Shown here one piece after another: positions 10,769-22,902 of a stretch of DNA of 64,000 nt. The stretch comes from Cephalotrichum gorgonifer (taxonomy: Eukaryota; Ascomycota; Sordariomycetes; Microascales; Microascaceae): contig ONZQ02000013.1 of the NCBI GenBank assembly GCA_900312665.1, forward strand, positions 124,001 to 188,000, given 5' to 3'. Made by a program: the position numbers and the translations under genes. Under the pieces are notes generated by a model that did no database searches, was not told the DNA's origin, and saw nothing but the letters and a program-made list of their open reading frames with translations. Each line of letters starts with the position of its first letter. The first letter of the stretch is position 1.

Positions 10769-11888
10769 GGTAAGGGGTACGTGATCTATGATGGGAAATA
10801 GGAAAAAGGGTAGCATCGGGCATCTTGGGATAGACTGAGGGCGGGTTGCTTTCGGAGTTTGAATTCTTGCGGAGTTGGGACGGTAGGACCGGATAACAAA
10901 ATATGTGCCGGTGGTTGTTTATTAGCGATATATCATGTAGCATTCCTTCCCCACAGTCAATGTGGTCTTTCCAAGTGTCGTCTTTGCCTCGAGTGAAAAA
11001 TTGTCCCAGGGAGTACATGTAGTGTCGCGGTTTCCTATGCTTTGAATCGACCACCGTTTTATCTGGGTTCGAAGAGTAGAGAGCCCGGGTGGTTCTAGCG
11101 CTGGGGGATGGAGGGGACAGTCTGGTGTCATGCTCCTCCCGTCGTAAGAGGTGAGCGAGTACTACGGGGGGAGCTAGATATCCTCCCGTCGTGAGATGTG
11201 AGCGAGGTAAGCTAGATTCTCGATACGTTCTCAGATAGCCGTCCGTCCCCCATGTATCGGACTCAGCATCCCGGCGGAGCCACGGACGCCAACCTTCCTT
11301 CCTGCAGATGCTCCCCCCACCTACCTCACCCCTAAGGCCTCGCTCGCTCCTTCCCCAAACCCTAGCTCCCAAAACAGAAGTCCTCACCGTACCTACCGTA
11401 TCGGTTCCCTTTCCATGGTACTACACAGCACCGACAGAATATACCAACGAATTGCCCATCCCTCCCACGCATTCTAGACTCGGTAATACGTCAATTTTTT
11501 TTTTAGTCATGTGGCGTAGGTATGAGCCGATGGTATTACTCGGTCAGCTAGCCAGTCATCAAGCGTTACACTCGGTCGCATTATCAAGCGAGTTTCTCTA
11601 ATACACCAACATAAAGTAGGTAGCCATTTCGAAAACGTAAATTCATAGGATGAAGCCACCACGATCTCCGAGACCCTTCATCAGGACTAATCACAATCTG
11701 GATGGGCCACTGTCAACCCCTTCGCTCCCTCCGACCCCCGAAAGTCCCGAAGCTGTTGCATTGCCCTCATAACACCCGAAAACCCCAAACAAAGAGATAT
11801 AATAAAAAAAAAGAAAAAAAAAGGATAAAGGTCCAACGGGATCAACTTATCGCTTCCAACTCAAACGTACTTCTGACGCCGAATCCCT
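10769..11888. other. Intergenic region between convergent genes
   Basis: It holds the 3' flanks of the rightward STAND-like gene and the leftward Vip1-like gene. A short imperfect direct repeat (tcctcccgtcgt.ag..gtgagcgag) occurs at about 11136 and 11182. A purine-rich A tract lies near 11803-11826. No gene supported. Confidence 0.4.
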
Positions 11889-12794
11889 TCATGCACCCCC
11901 AGCCGGCTTCTCCGCACTCCCGCTGGCCGGCTTCTCCGACGCGGCCGCCCCCTCCTTCGGCGCCCCCCCACCAAACACCCTCTCAAGCCCCGACGCCTTC
12001 CTCGCGCTGCCGCCGTGCGCCTCCTTCTTCAGCTCGGCCAGCCTGACGGCCTCGGCGTGGATGTCCTGCACCTGCCGCGACCCGTCGGTGTAGAAGTTGA
12101 CAATCTTCTTGCCGGTGGGGTGGCTAGCCGCCTTCTCGAAGTACGACCCCAGCCCGCCGAGGAGGTTCATGCCGCGCGAGGTGATGCCGTACGACTCGTC
12201 CGTCGCCTTGGCCCTCTCGGTGGCGTGGTACTTGGCGTCGAGGTTCTGGAGCGTCGACAGGAACTTGTCCGTGACGCCGTGGCGCTTGTCCAGCTCGATG
12301 GCGCCCTCCAGCGCCGCGTCGCCGATGACGTACCCGCTCGCGAGGTACTCGGCCAGGATGCGCGCGCGCGGCTTCATCTCCTGCGTGATCTCGTCCGGGT
12401 GCTCGCCGTGGCCGGCCGGGGATCCGTCCCGGTCGGCGGCCTCGGGGACGAGGCTGGTGACGGTGATGGTGGAGCCGCCGAGCTGGGTGTTGTTGAGGAG
12501 GAGGGCCGTCTTCAGGGCCGTCTCCTTCTCGAAGGTCACGGTGGCGGACTTGGTCTCGCCGGCGGCGGGGGCGACCTGGAAGTCGGATACCTTTCCGCTG
12601 TTTGGGTGGTTGCGTTAGGCATTTGGTTCGGGGACACAATCATTCGGGGAACGTGATTTGGGGAACATGACTCGGGGAGGGGAGAACGGAGAGGTGCAAA
12701 GAGAGACCTACCAGAAGCTGAAGAAGTCCTTGATCTCGCTATCGGCCGTCGCGGCGGCGATATTCTTGACCTCCACGGTGTTGGCGGCGGTCAT
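11889..12794 (-). CDS. vip1: RRM-domain protein, Vip1-like
   Basis: Two exons (12712-12794, 11889-12597) give 263 aa. The N-terminal RNA-recognition motif starts VEVKNIAAATADSEIKDFFSFCGKV and continues through DFQVAPAAGETKSATVTFEKETALKTALLLNNTQLGGSTITVTS across the intron. A helical region follows with RARILAEYLASGYVIGDAALEGAIELDKRHGVTDKF, and then an Ala/Gly/Glu-rich tail. This arrangement matches the fungal Vip1 family, RNA-binding proteins first described in fission yeast; the exact role is poorly defined. The intron interrupts RNP2-proximal sequence within a Cys codon. Start chosen at MTAANTVEVKN directly before the RRM. Confidence 0.88.
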
Positions 12795-14747
12795 CTTGTC
12801 TGTAGCTGATGAAGTGTGGGGTAGATAAATGGTAGATGAGCTTGTAGCTGTCGATGTCGCGCTCTGGAATTCGGTTTGAATGGTGTGAGTATGAATTTGA
12901 TGGGGAAAGTGTGTGTTTTTAAGCCGTTTGTGGACGAATTTCGCAGAAACCTTATGGCGGGCGAGGCAATGGAGTGTTTTAAATACTCGTTGTCCGTGGA
13001 AACCAGGAGATACACGCACGATGGGGAATTGTTGGTATGGAGCTGAGTGAGGGGCCAAGGAAGGAGGGGCTGGCGTGTTGCGAACGTCATCGCTCGAATC
13101 AAGGTACGGAGTCTGTGGTGTGTGCTACCTAGGTACATAGCCAATAATAGCCTGGTACATAATCACCCTGGCGGAATACCATGTTCAGCCAAGTATCCAC
13201 TAGTGCATCTAGGTATCTTTACATGTGAAGGAGGCAGGACAACAAATTAGGAGGAGGGGCGAGGGGGGCGGCCTCTTTCTTTCACATGTTTCCATCTCCT
13301 TGGATATTCTCTCCCATTCACAATGTCTCCGCCATCCAATCCACGACGATGACGACGACCATTGCGGAAGCCTCATCATCCCAGTTTCCAGGCACCAGCT
13401 TAAATTCTTCCTCAACAAATCTGGGATTTCGTCGCTTCTGGTAAATATGCGGCCGCCACTTGTCGCAGTTTCTGTCACGGGTACAATCTGAACTGTGCCG
13501 CGACTGACCCCGCGAAGTATCGATCGAGGCAATACCTGCATGTTGTTATGAATACTATTAAAACCCACCCAGAAGTCGCTGTTAGTGCAGCAAAATTGGC
13601 CAGATTCTGCCACAGTTTTCAGCTGTACTAGCAGCGCGACCCGGGCGGGGTGCACAGCCTAGGTATCAACTACTTCTCGCGCATGCCGAGTGGTGGTGAA
13701 GATATTGAGTGGAAACATTCCGTCCTCTTCTACTGCTTCCTAGCCCTGCTTCTCGTTCTCGTTCGGTTCTTGTTCTTGGAGGGGAAGGGGCATATACGCT
13801 GTAGGAGAGGAGAAATGAGAATGCTTGAGGGCTGGGGGGATCTACGGGATAAGTTGGGCAGGGTGGGTGGGGAACGGTGATTGGGACAGGAGAGAGATGG
13901 AAGCCCGGCGGCGGCGCAGAGATTGAGGGGCTAAGGTAGGCAAGTGGACCCGTTCTGCTGCAGGTTGGAAGGCCGTCCATTTACTAGCCGCGCAAAGAGA
14001 CATCCCAAGCGTATATGATATAAGAGCGTCCTTAGGACCCTTTTATTCTAGAAATTCGGCCATTTCCCGTCTCCTTTTATGGTACAAAGGCTCATGTCGA
14101 ACATGGCGAGTTAGTCTGGGCGGTGATGCAGTCGTCCTCATACTGTTAAGGCCCCTCGGGCTCCATTCTGCCGGAACTGACATCCCGCCGAACAGAAAAA
14201 GTACGGATTTCTGGAGGGACGGTTTTATGGACAGCATACGCCGTAAAGGCGACGTGAAGGATGCCGGGATTCCGTGGGTTGGGCGCAGGGATGGTAGCAT
14301 TGTATGCGAATCCCCCACGTTTCCATATCCCGTCCACGGGAGGGGGGATGGGGGTAGAGAGGAAAGAGCATAACATCAACCGCGGCCATTTTGCGTCTCA
14401 CCACACTCAGGTCGAATAAACTGGTCGTGGTCTGGGATCTGGGACGTTTAGGATCGCGAACGTTGCCTCTGAAACCCACTGACACCATCCACCCGCCGCT
14501 GCCGTCACTCGACCTCCGGCTACGGCGTGGAGTCAGGATCGGGATGATGGATTCCTCCGCTCCTGCATCTTCATGCAACCATACCTCGTCACAAAATCCA
14601 ATAAAAGTAGCCATATTGCATCAAAGGGCAATAAAAGCCCCTACTCCCCCGCCTTCAGATCCATGAGAACCACAGTAGGTGTCAGTCAATATCATTCCCA
14701 ACCGACCTCCCTTACACAGCTCCGCGACCTAAAGGGTCTTGAAAGAT
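12795..14747. other. Divergent intergenic region, no supported gene
   Basis: Almost 2 kb between the leftward Vip1-like gene and the rightward epimerase-like gene. The longest frames (148 aa at 13209-13655, 129 aa at 14225-14614, both minus) lack recognisable motifs and coding-like splice context. The promoters of both neighbours should lie here. Confidence 0.4.
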
Positions 14748-16043
14748 ATGGCTTCTCAGACCTCACTTCTACTCCTCGGCGCCACCGGGTTCATGTAAGC
14801 ACAAAAACCAAGGGCTGCCCAATGTCTACCTGAGCTCACATTATTAATTCATCCCCAAGCGGTGGCACGGTGCTCACCCAGTTGAAGACGTCCGAGCTCA
14901 AAGAAGTCAAGTCTCTCGCCGTGACGGCCCTTGTCCGTAAGCAGGGGCAAGCGGACCTCCTCAGAGACAAAGGCGTGGACGCCGTCGTCCTACCCGGCGG
15001 GCTCGACGATACCGAGGGCCTAGCGAACCTAGCAAGTCAGCACGACGTCGTCGTGCAGGCCGCATACGGGTACCATCCTGCCTCCGCAGAGGCGCTCATC
15101 AGCGGCCTCGCGAGACGCCAGAAGGAGAGGGGCGGTTCCCCATTTTACGTCCAGGTACGCACTTTCTATCCCCTTTAGACGCGAGAAATGTGTAGATGGG
15201 AAGGCGTCTTGCTGAGGAGGAAGCCGCGCGTGCGCGTGCGCAGGTGTCCGGCACAACTAGCTTCGCCGAGAGCGACCTTTCCGGCGGCGCAGGCAGGGAA
15301 GGCCGTGGGTTCTCCGACAAGGACGAGGGCCTCTACGAATACGAGGTCGCGCGCGAGGAGGAGCTATCCTACGTCCAGAGGGCGCTGGACGTGCGGGTCG
15401 TCCGGGCCGGCGAGGAGCTGGGCGTGAGGACGTACCTCGTCGTGCCCCCCCACGTCTACGGTCGGGGCACGGGCTACTTCAACCGCGCCTCGCAGATCAT
15501 CCCGTTCATGGCCAAGAACGCACTACAGGCAGGAAAGGTGGAGTATATCCTCCCCGGGACCTCGCGGTACGGGTACGTCCACGTCGAGGACCTCGCGACG
15601 TTGTTTGAGGTGACAATCGCGCGCGCGCTTGAGGACCCGGGGCTCGCGGCCAGGAGGAGGGGGTATTTCTTCGCCAACACGGGGGAGTATACCTGGTTCG
15701 AGCTCGCGGAGGCCATCACCAGGGCTGGGCACGAGCTGGGCGCGTTGAGCTCTGCGGAGCCGGCGCCCGTCGAGCTTGGGAGCCCGGGCGTCAAGCCGTG
15801 GGGGGTGGATGACGCCATGACGGAGCGGGTCTTCGCGTCCTCGTATGTGGCATATTGCCTATCCCTCGCTCTGGTTGTTTTGAGATTTCTTGCTGACTGC
15901 TGATGGGGCGTTCTAGGGCGATCACGAGGGCCGAGAGGGGGTATGAGATTGGGTGGCGGCCGTCGAAGACGGAGGAGGACTGGAAGACGTGGATCCCGGA
16001 GGAGTTCGGGGTCATTTACCGCGGTGGGTCTGTTGAAGAGTGA
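14748..16043 (+). CDS. NAD(P)-binding epimerase/NmrA-like protein
   Basis: Four exons (14748-14794, 14860-15154, 15244-15842, 15917-16043) give 355 aa in frame. The N-terminus SLLLLGATGFIGGTVL carries the Rossmann GxxGxxG dinucleotide-binding loop of extended/atypical short-chain dehydrogenases. Later blocks VVPPHVYGRGTGYFNR, YGYVHVEDLATLFEV and GYFFANTGEYTWFELAEAI are typical of fungal nucleoside-diphosphate-sugar epimerase-like proteins. The first intron cuts inside the glycine loop. I do not see a convincing YxxxK catalytic pair, so it may be a redox-sensing or divergent enzyme rather than a sugar epimerase. Substrate unknown. Confidence 0.85.
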
Positions 16044-16333
16044 GAGCTATAGCGGGGGATCTTGTACCGCGGGTACACCCGACAATGATCACCTGGGGAG
16101 CTTCGATATTGGGTGAGCATATGCCAAGGGAAGCGAGCTTGTTATTTCTGTGTAGGAACATCTAATCGTCCTTAATACCAATCCGGTTTCTCCTTGTTCC
16201 TCCTTCCGTTTTTCATCCAGGTACCGGTGTAGTATCGATTATGAGACCACCGCCTAATGACGGACTGATACAAACAGGAAACAACGTCGCGCCTCCCTCC
16301 GCTCTCGCATCGCTATCTCACGATATCCCGACC

Positions 16334-16860
16334 TTACGTCGTCTTCTCCTTAGGAGCCACCTGCAGCTTGCGTGACACGATCCTAGCCGCGACACCCAGA
16401 ACCAGGAGCGCCTCGAGCGCAAGAAGACCAAGCCACACGCCGTTCAGGAACGTGTCGTTGAGCCCGAACTCGGCCATCTTGTCCTTGATTATGTCGTAGG
16501 TGAGCTGGGTGAGGAGGAACGCCTCCAGGACCCAGGCGGTTTGCCAGTAGAGCCTGTTGAGGTCTGTGTAAGCATGCGCCCCTTCCGGCCCCTTGCAGTC
16601 ATACCCAGAAACAAGTATATTTTCACGGAGGGGGGGAGAAGGTAGGGCGTGCAAGGTCCTCGAGAACGATTTAGAAAGGGTATGATAAAAAAAACTCACT
16701 TGGATTCCTTCGTGATTCTCGCCCACCGCGCAGGGGGCTTCTCCGGCAGCTGCGATATCTGCGCGCAGATGACCAGGCCTAGGATAAGGAAGGGATACAC
16801 GAAGTTGATGCGCTGGGCCGGCGACAGCTCATGCAGGAAGAATGCCTCGACGAAACCCAT
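16334..16860 (-). CDS. Small integral membrane protein, unknown function
   Basis: Two exons (16700-16860, 16334-16553) give 126 aa. The acceptor CAACAG at 16554-16555 restores the frame across a Lys codon, so residues read ITKESK then LYWQTAWVLEAF. Three to four hydrophobic helices are visible: INFVYPFLILGLVICAQI, WVLEAFLLTQLTYDII and LNGVWLGLLALEALLVLGVAARIV. The C-terminus is basic and likely cytosolic (SRKLQVAPKEKTT). It looks like a conserved fungal hypothetical membrane protein; I do not recognise the family. Its 3' end converges with the epimerase-like gene. Confidence 0.78.
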
Positions 16861-17974
16861 GACTGCGGTGTTGCTTTTGGAAATCTTCCACGCTGGCCTC
16901 TTTACTCTTTTTGGGTAGAATGCGGGGGGTGGGAACGACGTTGGAGGCGGCGCGGGAAGGGATGCTGAAGCGAGAATTGGGGTGCTTTTCCGCGACTAGC
17001 TGGTCAAAAAATTGATTGGGCCTTGTCCCGATGGGGTCCTCAATTGCACTCGTAATAGCACTGTTTTGTCCTCTTTCTTTTTTTTTTCGGCTTGGCTTGG
17101 CTTAATGGGGATGTAAGCCGCTCTCAACTGCGATTTATCGAAATGTTGTCTCCACGTGGCCTCCGGATCGGAATCGGAGGTATTAATAGTTGCGAATTGA
17201 AGTGCGGTACGTACGCACGGGTGGGATTTGTTCGACTGGAGAGAGAAGATGAGAGACCGTAACAGTGATGGCTTTGGCCTCGGCGCGTATAAGCTAGAGC
17301 AGGAAGAAGCGCTTCGGGGGCCGGATCTGACGAGAGTGACTTCAATGGACTGGTTGAAAGGGGACACACGAATGAAGTGAGCGACGGGGGGGCGTCTCGA
17401 TCTTTAAGCTGAATTAATACCCTTTTCTAGCAGTGAGTGAGTGAGTGTCCACGAGGGCGAGTGCGACACCTTTTTCGGAATGGAGGGACAGCTTCCGAAA
17501 GCCACGTTTTTCCAGGCGCATTATTGGCTGCTCCTTGGCCCGGCGCCGCGGGCCTCCCAAAAACTCACCCTAACATGCGATTCATCGATTTTCTCCCCTG
17601 CTAACCAGACTTGGAGAAAGTCTAAGGGGCCGTTGGTCAGATTTGGCGGGGAACCCCACATTGGCGCGCGACCCAGGCAGCCCCGGGCCTGTCTCCGCCA
17701 GCAGGGGGGTGGTGGGTGTTGCTGCTTTTAAAGCGGATGGATTCTATGCAGTGATCTCGGGAAGGATTATGCTTATGCTGGGTGGGCCGCCTATGACACG
17801 GAAAAAGAAAGGTCCTGTTTTGTAGGTGAATCCGTGTAGATTTAACATCTGAAATTGGAATTTCAAGTACATACATGTATTTATGAAAAGCAGTCATTAT
17901 TCTTAAACATTGTAGCCGTTGTCATCCCAGTTCATACATACATATACCTCGTCTCTCACCTCTCGCCTCACCCA
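16861..17974. other. Intergenic region, no supported gene
   Basis: Upstream region of the small membrane protein gene and downstream region of the secreted-protein gene, both leftward. Pyrimidine-rich stretches near 17075-17100 probably belong to the promoter. Nothing else seen. Confidence 0.4.
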
Positions 17975-18609
17975 TCAGTCCTCCTCCTCCTCGTCCCCCA
18001 GGCGCTCCACCTCGACATCAACCATCACATAGCCCTTCAACTCGTCCCCCAGATTGTTCTCCGTAGGCTCCATCCACCACAAAATCCACCCGCCCGACTT
18101 CTTCGCCACCACCCAATGGCTCGCGTCCGCCTGGTTATCCCCGTACCTCAACACCAGCCTCTCCCCATACTCCACGAACCGCCAATCGTCGAATAGAAAG
18201 GTCGTGCCGATGTCGAACGTCCTGTCGTACTGGCTCGCCACCATCCGGTACTGTGCCCTTCTCGAGGCGCCCTGGAGCGCGACGTACCAGGGTGCTTCCT
18301 GGTCGTCATCGTCCGGCGACTGTACGGCGACGAGAGATATGCCGGTGGCGGAAGTCTCGGGACCGTGTCGGACGAATATGGGTTGGAAGTCCCTGATGTC
18401 CAGTGCTGCGGGGACAAAGGCACCGTCGGTGTTGTCCCAGGCCAGCACGGCGCCGTGGACATCCTTGTTTCCACTAGGGACGGCGGGTTAGCAAGCTGAG
18501 CGGGTTGGGGCTCTACGAAAGTCACCTACGCGTATACGCGGAGCTGGTAAGTCGAGTTGAGGGCGAAGGCGGTCGATATGCAAGCGAGGAGAATGAGTGG
18601 TAGCATCAT
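17975..18609 (-). CDS. Secreted protein of unknown function
   Basis: Two exons (18530-18609, 17975-18473) give 192 aa. The start MMLPLILLACISTAFA is a clear signal peptide followed by LNSTYQLRVYAGNKDVHG; the intron falls in the Ala codon before GNKD. The mature part is rich in Trp, Tyr and Asp with beta-strand character (DDWRFVEYGERLVLRYG, SGGWILWWMEPTENNLGDELKGYVMVD) and ends in an acidic run EEEED. No Cys-rich pattern or catalytic motif is visible. It resembles secreted beta-sandwich fungal proteins; family not recognised. The second of two adjacent Met codons would also leave a working signal peptide. Confidence 0.8.
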
Positions 18610-19246
18610 TATGGTATTTTGTAGGGGGGTGGTAGAGGTGAGTGGTTGGACAGATACGAGGAGGCGTGAAGATAATTCGGGGGGCGGACAGGAAAGTTCA
18701 CCTCCTGGTAGTTCCCCCCCTTCCCCTTTTAAAGCCACAGGTCCCTCACGGACATCCCCCTTGGATGCGTTGGCCCGTGGAAGGGATGGCTGGGCAACCA
18801 TCCCCGCCATGTCTTGGCCGATTCGAAGATAACTGCAAGCGCGGATTGTGCGCCTGAATACGTCACCCCCAGTCCTGATAATATCAAGCCCCTCGTTTCG
18901 GTTGCAGACAGCTGGTATCAAAAGCAATGAGAGCAAAGAATAGGGGTTCCTGGGAGGTTGCTGGGGGGACTCATGTCTGACCTTGGAGAAACAAGTCCGT
19001 GGCTGACCAGCCTCATGACGTCTCCTCCCCATTCCGTGGCTTATCTCAGACAGACACGAGGGGAGCTTGCGACAAAGAATGCCCAATTTGAACGGGGTTT
19101 GAAGTGAAACAAAGAAAAGCCTGACCGCACCCAACATCGCGATGGTGCAACCGAACGTCAACCATGAAATCAATAGATATGTCTGTTGCTCTGCCTATGC
19201 TAACCCTCCCGTGTATGCACGTCCCGAAGCGGGCCTAGATCGCGCC
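18610..19246. other. Intergenic region, no supported gene
   Basis: Upstream of the secreted-protein gene and downstream of the nucleolar-protein gene, both leftward. A 215-codon frame overlapping 18526-19173 merely extends the signal-peptide exon upstream and has no independent support. Confidence 0.4.
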
Positions 19247-20866
19247 CTACCTCCCCTTGGCCCGATTATCCCTCTGTCTCTTTTCCTTCTTCGCGCTCTT
19301 CCTCCTATCCATCCACGACCGGTTAAGTTCTCTCCGGTTATCGTAGAACCAGCTGGAAAAGTCCCCAATAGCCGCAGGGCCATCCGTACCCGCCTCATCT
19401 CCGCCGCCAACCCCCCTGTCCAACCCCCTCCGAATCGGCGACTCCGACTCGTCCTCCTCCTCAAGGCCGCCATTCGCATTCGGCGCCCAGAAGGCCCGCG
19501 CCGCCCTACTCGGGTGCGCTGTATCCGGCGTCGGCGCGGCGCTGCGGATGTTCCTCTGCTCGAAATCCTGCTTCGAGAAGGGCGTCATCGGCGGCTGGCT
19601 GCTCCGCGCCGGTTCCTCTCTCTCTTCGTCGTCGTCGTCGTCCTCCTCGTCATCGCGATTTCCGAAGAAGGAGAATGGCTCATCGGCAGGGGCGGCCTGG
19701 GCGCTGTCTTCCTTCTTGGCCTTCTTGTATAGGGCCTCGAGGGGGTGCACCGCCGCCGGGGTTGAGGGCGGGGGGATCTGGATGCTGAGGCTGGAGGACT
19801 TGGGTCGGGCGCTCCCCGGGGGTGACACCGCGCCTGCCTTATCCCCACCTGCCTTATCCGCGCCTGTAGTCAAGCCCGATTCGGATTCCGATTTGTCGCT
19901 CTCTTCGTCGCTGCTCTCCGACTCTGACTTCCCCTCGACGGCGTTTGCTTCCTGTTCGTCGTCGTCGGAGCTGTCGCTATCGCTGCTGCTGTCGCTGCTG
20001 CTGTCGCTGGAAGATTCCGATTCCGATTCCGCATCGTCTTCCGGCTCCGGCTTCTTGACCTTCTTCTGGCGTTTCGAGGCAGCGGTCGCATTCGATATGC
20101 CAATCAGGCCCGGCGTCTCGGGTTTCTCCTCCTCGGCCGCAGCAGAAGCCTTGATGAAGTTCGGGAACTTCGTCGTATGTTGAAACTCGTGTGCGACAAC
20201 CTCCCGCTTCGACTTGCCCTTCTTCCTCCTCTTATCTATACCCGCTGCGTCGGCGACGATCGGCGCGTTTGGCGGCGGTACGGTCTTGATCAAACACTCC
20301 GCCTTTTCCGTGTACTTTGACCTCACCGCCATCTTCTTCGCCTTCTTATCAGCCTTGTCCTTGGACTTGGACTTCTTCTCCTTGCGGACCTCCGCCGGCG
20401 TCGCTGTCCACCCGCGCTTCACCTTCCTGCCCTCGGGGAGGTGGACACCCTCGACGGTGTTGTAGTCTCGCTTCTGCTTCTTGGACTCCCTGTCCTCCCT
20501 GTCGCCAGACGACTTCTTCTTCCTCTTCTTCCCCACGTCCGCCTCATCCCCAGACCCACCGTCAGGCTGGGGGATCTTCTCGGGCCGCGCCTTCTCGACG
20601 CGCATCTTTCTTCCTCGCAGGGTCGACAAGTTGAACTTCTTCCTGATCTTCTCAGCGTCGGCGGCCGGGAGGTCTATGAATCCGTATCGGTTCTCAGGGA
20701 AGGTCTCGATCGTGTGGAAGGAGATATTGCGGGCCTTGGGGAGAACGGCGGCTGGGACCACGACCTTGAGGAGCTCGGAGTCGAGGGGGCGGATGTGAAG
20801 CCTCGAGTAGGGGTCGCCGGCGGCTGCGGGGATTGAGGGTGCCGAGGAGGTATTTCCTTCTAGCAT
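19247..20866 (-). CDS. Nucleolar Nop8/SRP40-like protein with degenerate RRM
   Basis: Single exon of 539 aa. The N-terminal 95 residues look like a degenerate RNA-recognition fold: RLHIRPLDSELLKVVVPAAV, ETFPENRYGFIDL, then LRGRKMRVEKARPEK. Lys-rich nuclear/nucleolar localisation stretches follow (KKRKKKSSGDR, KKSKSKDKADKKAKKMAVR). The middle is a Ser/Asp/Glu low-complexity block like yeast Srp40 and other nucleolar chaperones. The C-terminus has FWAPNANGG, DFSSWFYDNRRELNRSWMDRR and a basic tail. The architecture fits fungal Nop8-like ribosome-biogenesis proteins; this is inference from architecture. The serine-acidic block is encoded by short codon repeats, so its length may vary between strains. 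Confidence 0.8.
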   Translation of the reverse strand: MLEGNTSSAPSIPAAAGDPYSRLHIRPLDSELLKVVVPAAVLPKARNISFHTIETFPENRYGFIDLPAADAEKIRKKFNLSTLRGRKMRVEKARPEKIPQPDGGSGDEADVGKKRKKKSSGDREDRESKKQKRDYNTVEGVHLPEGRKVKRGWTATPAEVRKEKKSKSKDKADKKAKKMAVRSKYTEKAECLIKTVPPPNAPIVADAAGIDKRRKKGKSKREVVAHEFQHTTKFPNFIKASAAAEEEKPETPGLIGISNATAASKRQKKVKKPEPEDDAESESESSSDSSSDSSSDSDSSDDDEQEANAVEGKSESESSDEESDKSESESGLTTGADKAGGDKAGAVSPPGSARPKSSSLSIQIPPPSTPAAVHPLEALYKKAKKEDSAQAAPADEPFSFFGNRDDEEDDDDDEEREEPARSSQPPMTPFSKQDFEQRNIRSAAPTPDTAHPSRAARAFWAPNANGGLEEEDESESPIRRGLDRGVGGGDEAGTDGPAAIGDFSSWFYDNRRELNRSWMDRRKSAKKEKRQRDNRAKGR

Positions 20867-22902
20867 AACGGCAGCGCGGGCAGCTGGGACCAGCGGTTTC
20901 GGTCGGGAGTCTGATCTGCGGGTGCTTTGCGATGTTGAAGTCGGGTGGAATTTTTGGCGACTACGGAAATTTTGTCAAAGGCGGTCACATGCCAGTAGTG
21001 TTAATACATAAATGCACTGTGTAACCACAACTCTAACACCTTCTGGCAGAATTATTGTTATTCTCAACATCGCATCCTGTGTCCTCCAATCCGTCATCGA
21101 TTATTACCTACGAATATCATTAGAGTTGACCTAAAATTAGCCCATTCAATATCCCATGTGATCCACATTCGAGGGTTTCCTCCCGTAAGTGCGTGACAGT
21201 TTGGAGTCTCACTCTCCGTCTCCCGCTTTCCGTCGCACGAATCTCGATATGCCCAGGCCCGGCCCCGGCCAGTGAAGCAAAATTGCCGTGAAGATTCATA
21301 CACGAATCACGGTTACAGGCAAAATGCAGCATCCAATGCAGGACAGACGCAGGTTTTCGGTGGGGGCAATACCAGCCGATGCTTGGCGCTAGACCCCCAA
21401 TGTCGGATGGAGACTTCATCTGCCTTTTGGGAGCCATAGCTCCAAGGAGCTCACATTGCATGCCTACACACTGGAACTCCTAACACAACCACCTGTCGCG
21501 GCTCGTTTGGGAGAGCTCCATCCCGATTCTGCCCACTCCTGGCCAAGCGAAATCCCCAAGTTAGATGGCCAGGCAGAGGCGCCGCCAAGCTCCAACCCTT
21601 TTGCGAACGACGATTCCATTTGCGTTCAAGGAAGAAATCCGGTAGCAATGCCCGCCACCGCAAGTAACGACAAATATGTAGCCTGCCGTTCTCACACACG
21701 GCGCACTCTGTCCTCCCCAATTGACCATATTCCACCGCGGATTTGCACCTCATGCGCCGACAGGTCCCCGTCCCAGCCTTACACGGCCACAACATTCTGC
21801 ACTCCGGACGCCATGTTTGCACGAGGAAGCAGCCTGCCGGCCTCATCTCGGCGGGCTTCAACCCAATCGACCATTGTCTGTGGTATGAACCACTGGATTA
21901 CGCGGGTGGACTAGGAAACCGCCTCCGTGTCCTCCCTGCCCCCGACGTCCTCTCACTGGCCTTCGGATGGCTTCTCCGAGCCGGCACCGGGGACTAACAT
22001 CGCTGGCCGTCGCCAAAGTTCACCAGGCCCCTTGGCCAGGGATTACGGGGCAATAGGGAAACCGGTAGGAGATGGTCCGCCTGGACTTGGCCATGGGAGG
22101 CCACTCGACCGCTCCTCGCCAATCCGACGAAGAGCCTCAGTGCCCGAGCAGGTCTATTTATCGGCATTTGCTCTTGGGCCATGGGACAGAAGGGTTGAGC
22201 ACCCGGCTCGCGCAAAACGGGGCCAGCCAACTCACTCGCCAGGACGGCCCTTCACAAACGACGTCTCGCAATCAATACAGTCACCGGACCGCGGTGCTTC
22301 CAACGGACGCCCAACCAGCCTGACGCCACGAGAGCCCACGGGCGAAAGCCCGGAGTGTCGCGATGCAGTCGGGAGCCTGCACCAGTGGGATACCGCGAAG
22401 GTAATTCGAGAGCAAACCCTGGAACATCCCGGACCAGATGATGTAGGCATATACGAGGCAACGACGGGCGCGACTCTTGGGAGGAGGAGGGCGTCGCTGC
22501 CATGCTCGGAGGATCATATACCCCATGTTTGCTTCCATGAACTGAGCGACGACTCGGCGTAATCGGGAGAGAGCCATACGGCGACTATGATCTGAGTGCA
22601 TGTGTCTCGACAGGAGGGAGGGGCATCATCATCGGACCCTATCATCCTTTGAAGCACCCGCAGGAGTGATAGCTATACCTCATTGCCCTATTCGCGTCTA
22701 AAGAGCATGGGATTGCGCGTGGAAGCCTAACAGTCAGATGAGATTGATTAAATAGACTTTTCACCTCTCCTAATACCCTCACCGAGCTTGCTTTTCACGC
22801 TCTTTGCAAACCTCTACCCGTCAACGGATCTAGGGCTTCATCCCAGTGATCCACTGGCCATGCCTGTAGCTTGTAGCCTTTTGAGGCTGAGCGGAAGTTT
22901 GA
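20867..22902. other. Intergenic region with coding-like but broken frames
   Basis: About 2 kb without a confident gene. The part from 21450 to 22600 is GC-rich and has overlapping mid-length frames on both strands, including 211 aa on plus (21927-22562) and 106 aa on minus (22281-22601, with hydrophobic stretches such as CLVYAYIIWSGMFQGLLSNYLRG). No frame joins into a recognisable family. It may be a decayed gene. Confidence 0.3.

Noticed and set aside
19548..20183. 211-codon plus-strand Ser-rich frame
   Set aside because: Antisense of the Ser/Asp/Glu repeat block of the nucleolar protein.
21927..22562. 211-codon plus-strand frame
   Set aside because: Pro/Arg/Ser-rich, no motif, competing frames on the other strand; not supported as a gene.
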